Origin: Ignavibacteria bacterium
GTDB taxonomy: Bacteria; Bacteroidota; Ignavibacteria; Kapaibacteriales; UBA4661
Assembly: GCA_013298375.1 (NCBI GenBank)
Contig: JAAFHM010000265.1
Location: forward strand, 1-6,758
Direction of reading: 5' to 3'
Length of the DNA: 6,758 nt
Part shown: in pieces, positions 5,091-6,758 of the stretch
Numbering within the stretch: position 1 is the stretch's first letter
Layout of the letters: the number at the start of each line of letters is the position of its first letter
Position numbers and translations under genes: made by a program
The notes under the pieces: model-generated
Told to the model about the DNA's origin: nothing
The model's input: the letters and a program-made list of their open reading frames with translations, nothing else
Database searches by the model: none

Positions 5091-5106
5091 ACTTCAAGAG
5101 TTTTTT
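5082..5106 (+). terminator. Probable weak intrinsic terminator
   Basis: TCTTGA (5082-5087) pairs with TCAAGA (5094-5099), with a possible extra G-U pair, leaving a short loop. After one G there is a run of six T (5101-5106). The stem is short and AT-containing, so termination may be partial. It overlaps the stop of the 98-aa gene and separates the replication module from the next cluster. Confidence 0.5.
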
Positions 5107-5225
5107 CGCCAATGTTTTGCAAAAGGAAAACATGATAACACGTCATATTGACCTCTTTAGCTACAAAGATACATTATACTACCCAAAAGACGAGAAACAA
5201 ACAATTCACTTATTGGAAGAAACAC
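5107..5225 (+). promoter_or_regulatory. Intercluster non-coding region, candidate promoter/operator
   Basis: This gene-free stretch lies between the terminator-like hairpin and the 146-aa gene. It holds a 7-bp inverted repeat ATGTTTT/AAAACAT (5112-5118 and 5127-5133, 8-nt spacer), which could be an operator. It also has TTGACC (5148-5153) and TATACT (5175-5180), which look like -35 and -10 elements, but their 21-bp spacing is too long for a standard sigma-70 promoter. No TAnnTTTG Bacteroidota -7 box was found. A start of the downstream unit here is inferred from layout. Confidence 0.35.
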
Positions 5226-5666
5226 ATGACATCATTTGAATTTGCACGGCAGTTAAACGGCAGAAGCCGCAGCAGAGAAATCTCCATCGAAGAACAACGG
5301 CTTGCAAAGGCGCACGGGTTGGTCGTGGTCTTTGGTGCAAGCGATGACCTAATGGAATTTGAGGGCGCAATTTACGATGAAATAACCGCTTGTTATGGCG
5401 GACTTGCATGGTTAATGGACAACGGGACGGTGATTGACAATGACAACATTTCAGACGAAGAGGACGAGCAGATGAGCAGCGCTGGCATTTACACGATACG
5501 CGCTGTTTGGAAGCCGGAAGAGCCTAAAGGCGCTTTGTGGCTTATCAAGACAGAGATTCCCCACGCAACTTTTGATATTTACGACGACGAAAACCCAGCG
5601 CAGATTTTTTGTAGAGGTGTTGTCTTTGCGCTGGTGGATGCGTTGCCGCCATCAATGGTTGCCTGA
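5226..5666 (+). CDS. Conserved phage hypothetical protein with SDDLMEFEGA motif (146 aa)
   Basis: ATG 5226 has GGAAGA (5215-5220) 5 nt upstream. A longer TTG start at 5148 would add 26 atypical residues and is rejected. The protein opens with FEFARQLNGR and EISIEEQRLAKAHGLVVVFG (to residue 37), then the hallmark ASDDLMEFEGAIYDE (38-52), an acidic middle (about 70-83), a W-rich strand region, PHATFDIYDDE around His113, and a closing CRGVVFAL starting at Cys129. From memory, this set of motifs recurs in small uncharacterised proteins of phages and prophages in several phyla, usually next to replication genes. The function is unknown to me. The clustered Asp/Glu, His and Cys could bind metal, but no catalytic class is recognised. 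Confidence 0.85.
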   Translation: MTSFEFARQLNGRSRSREISIEEQRLAKAHGLVVVFGASDDLMEFEGAIYDEITACYGGLAWLMDNGTVIDNDNISDEEDEQMSSAGIYTIRAVWKPEEPKGALWLIKTEIPHATFDIYDDENPAQIFCRGVVFALVDALPPSMVA

Positions 5667-5685
5667 AAATTAACTCAATTATTTA

Positions 5686-5694
5686 AGAAAGGAG
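5686..5694 (+). promoter_or_regulatory. Strong Shine-Dalgarno for the AUA-start gene
   Basis: AGAAAGGAG lies 6 nt before the ATA at 5701. It is the best Shine-Dalgarno match seen in the window, yet no ATG, GTG or TTG lies within ribosome reach. It is the main argument that translation starts at the ATA. Confidence 0.7.
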
Positions 5695-5700
5695 CGCGGT

Positions 5701-5874
5701 ATAAAAGAATCCATATTTTTCCTAATTGCTTTGTGCGCTGTTACTGTTCTTGTTGTCTTAATTTTACTAGGGTGCATTCTTGCTTGGTCGGGTGATGCCG
5801 AAAGGGGCATTTTCTGTATAGTTTGTGCGCATTTTCTATTCTCCATCATAATTGCTGCACGAGGTGAGAAATGA
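5701..5874 (+). CDS. Two-span small membrane protein with AUA start codon (57 aa)
   Basis: From ATA 5701 the frame is open for 57 codons and ends with a TGA that overlaps the next gene's ATG (ATGA, 5871-5874). The product starts (M)KESIFF and has a first hydrophobic segment at about residues 5-28 (FFLIALCAVTVLVVLILLGC and on). A short charged loop (SGDAERG, about 30-36) follows, then a second hydrophobic segment (about 37-53, IFCIVCAHFLFSIIIAA), and the tail ends RGEK: a sensible two-helix hairpin. The upstream Shine-Dalgarno at ideal spacing, the intact frame and the downstream coupling all say this is a gene. The first usual start codon in frame, TTG 5731, would cut away half of helix one and lacks a Shine-Dalgarno. 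It is either a true non-canonical start or a recent ATG-to-ATA change. Function unknown; holin-like or exclusion roles cannot be distinguished. Confidence 0.6.
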   Translation: MKESIFFLIALCAVTVLVVLILLGCILAWSGDAERGIFCIVCAHFLFSIIIAARGEK

Positions 5875-6248
5875 CACTACAAGAACAAGTCTGCACACTA
5901 GAGCAAGCGCAAAGGCTGAAAGAGCTAGGGTGTGAGCAGGAAGCATATTTCGGCTGGTTCAAATTCTATAAATTGAGTGATGAATGGAGTTTAGCACAAA
6001 ACATTTTCACGAACAGACATAATTGCAAAGATTTCCTGAGAGCATTCACCGTTGCCGAGTTAGGTGAAATGCTGATAAAGCTAGGTAGGTATGAAATGCC
6101 AGCGCAACACAAAGGTACTTGGTACCACAAGTATCTTGGTGAACCTAAGAAATATACTTGCATACTATTCGCAACCGAAGCACAAGCAAGAGCAGCATTA
6201 CTCATTCATATTTTAGAACAGGAGAAAAAACATGAACTATCGCATTGA
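5871..6248 (+). CDS. Conserved phage/mobile-element hypothetical protein, LEQAQRLKELG family (125 aa)
   Basis: ATG 5871 is coupled to the preceding stop (ATGA) and has GAGGTGA (5861-5867) just upstream. The N-terminus (TLEQAQRLKELG, residues 9-20, then aromatic FGWF) and two later blocks (AFTVAELGEML, about 58-68; FATEAQARAALLIHILE near the C-terminus) are, from memory, shared by small uncharacterised proteins common in Bacteroidota phages and mobile elements. It is soluble, with no signal or membrane segment and no catalytic motif I recognise. The gene starting at 6590 has a related N-terminus. The last 17 nt overlap the next gene. Molecular role unknown. Confidence 0.85.
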   Translation: MTLQEQVCTLEQAQRLKELGCEQEAYFGWFKFYKLSDEWSLAQNIFTNRHNCKDFLRAFTVAELGEMLIKLGRYEMPAQHKGTWYHKYLGEPKKYTCILFATEAQARAALLIHILEQEKKHELSH

Positions 6249-6423
6249 ACACGTGAGAGACTTTTTGACAGTCCCTCCTGAGCGCTTAGATGCTTGCTTA
6301 TCAGAGTTTAAGGTTTTTCTTGCTCTTACTCGCACAGTCCCGACATCGTTGTTTAAGGTGAATGCTTTTGAATGGATTGATGATGGGAAAACAAATGTAG
6401 ATATTAAAATAACACTCACATAG
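6232..6423 (+). CDS. Conserved small phage protein (63 aa)
   Basis: ATG 6232 lies 6 nt after AGGAGA (6220-6225) and inside the end of the previous gene (17-nt overlap), typical of a coupled phage operon. The product reads IEHVRDFLTVPPERLDACLSEF, a helical N-terminal part, then FEWIDDGKTNVDIKITL, a strand-rich end. The DFL-VPPERL--CL-EF pattern and the WIDDG motif are familiar from small uncharacterised phage proteins. There is no membrane segment and no known enzyme motif. Function is unknown. Confidence 0.75.
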   Translation: MNYRIEHVRDFLTVPPERLDACLSEFKVFLALTRTVPTSLFKVNAFEWIDDGKTNVDIKITLT

Positions 6424-6434
6424 GAGAAAGAACA

Positions 6435-6593
6435 ATGACACTATGCTAAGGATTTTTAGACTGCATCGTTGACGATTGCCAACGTCTTGCAGGACACGCA
6501 GACGACGAGGATGCTTTCAGGTTTGAGCCTGAGAAAGGTTCGGATTGTGTAGGATATATTAGCAACAACAAAGAAAGCGAGGAAACAACATGA
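6435..6593 (+). pseudogene. Small gene interrupted by an in-frame TAA at codon 5 (or a recoded ORF)
   Basis: AGGAGA (6422-6427) stands 7 nt before ATG 6435, which reads ATG ACA CTA TGC TAA. Past this TAA the same frame stays open for 47 more codons and ends in a TGA overlapping the next ATG (ATGA, 6590-6593), exactly like its neighbours. The downstream part looks like protein (FLDCIVDDCQRL, then DDEDAFRFEPEKGSDCVGYI), with paired cysteines and an acidic middle. No ATG, GTG or TTG occurs in frame after the TAA, so simple re-initiation is unlikely. Explanations are a nonsense mutation, a sequencing error, or readthrough. TAA is used as a normal stop at 1235 and 1857, so genome-wide reassignment is unlikely. 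No family recognised. Confidence 0.55.
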
Positions 6594-6758
6594 CACCTGA
6601 ACAATTAGTCCCCACGCTAGAGACGTGCATACACGCGAAGGATAGAGGATACCCACAAGGCAAAAGTTTTTTTGTCTGGGTGAGAGATGGAATTGGGAAT
6701 TGGAAATTGGTTGTCAACATTATGCTTTTCTATGCAGAAGAAAAGGTTGATGCCCCCA
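6590..6758 (+). CDS. Hypothetical protein related to the 125-aa protein (3' partial)
   Basis: ATG 6590 overlaps the preceding TGA (ATGA) and has GAGGA (6579-6583) 6 nt upstream. Fifty-six codons are open to the window edge. The start, MTPEQLVPTLETCIHAKDRG then YPQGKSFFVWV, lines up with the N-terminus of the gene at 5871: both share the Met-Thr start, Val7, TLE at residues 9-11, Lys17, Gly20, Gln23 and an aromatic/Trp pair near 26-30. The rest so far (GNWKLVVNIMLFYAEEKVDAP) fits a small soluble phage protein of the same broad type. The C-terminus lies outside the window, and function is unknown. Confidence 0.75.
   Translation, partial: MTPEQLVPTLETCIHAKDRGYPQGKSFFVWVRDGIGNWKLVVNIMLFYAEEKVDAP

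Noticed and set aside
5148..5225. TTG start adding 26 residues to the 146-aa protein
   Set aside because: The added residues are unlike protein of this family, no Shine-Dalgarno precedes TTG 5148, and ATG 5226 has one.
6443..6472. Alternative ATG at 6443 bypassing the early TAA
   Set aside because: It is in another frame and stops after nine codons, so it does not rescue the interrupted gene.
1..6758. tRNA, rRNA or riboswitch-like elements
   Set aside because: No cloverleaf, rRNA-like stretch or recognised aptamer core was seen in the few intergenic gaps, all shorter than 150 nt.

Overview
The window reads as the early (replication) region of a temperate or lytic tailed phage, or a prophage, rather than ordinary chromosome. 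Every supportable gene lies on the + strand. The genes are short and packed with 1-nt or 4-nt stop/start overlaps, and the core is an ordered replication module. The initiator type (DUF4373, Lin1244/Lin1753-like N-domain plus a C-terminal block familiar from Bacteroidota phages) and the small genes on the right suggest a Bacteroidota-type host, or a relative such as Chlorobiota/Ignavibacteria. The right-hand genes have clear Shine-Dalgarno sequences, which is unusual for core Bacteroidota, so the host call is tentative.

Left edge (1-472): the tail of an unidentified gene, a 43-aa single-span membrane protein translationally coupled to it, and a 61-aa hypothetical protein. Replication module (473-4448): a candidate ssDNA-binding protein ending in an SSB-like acidic tail (DDSDIPF); an unrecognised 204-aa protein; a DUF4373 replication initiator; a DnaB replicative helicase; and a small PD-(D/E)XK (VRR-NUC-like) nuclease. 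A 71-aa hypothetical gene follows.

The most interesting structure is inside the initiator gene. Eleven copies of GGAAAA/TTTTCC lie within 217 bp (1998-2214), most of them spaced 10 or 21 bp apart (one or two helical turns) and in all three reading frames. They include a perfect 17-bp inverted repeat, and an AT-rich tract with 5-bp tandem repeats follows directly (2251-2285). This is the layout of the lambda origin inside gene O, so I propose it as the phage replication origin: initiator binds iterons, the AT-rich DNA melts, DnaB is loaded, and SSB coats the strands.

Right side (4661-6758): two small uncertain ORFs, a terminator-like hairpin with a T-run (5082-5106), a non-coding stretch with an inverted repeat, then a second cluster of small phage genes. 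One of these (5701-5874) has an excellent Shine-Dalgarno but an AUA start codon. Another (6435-6593) has a good Shine-Dalgarno and ATG but an in-frame TAA as its fifth codon. ATG-based gene calling would miss both. The window ends inside a gene whose N-terminus resembles that of the 125-aa protein at 5871.
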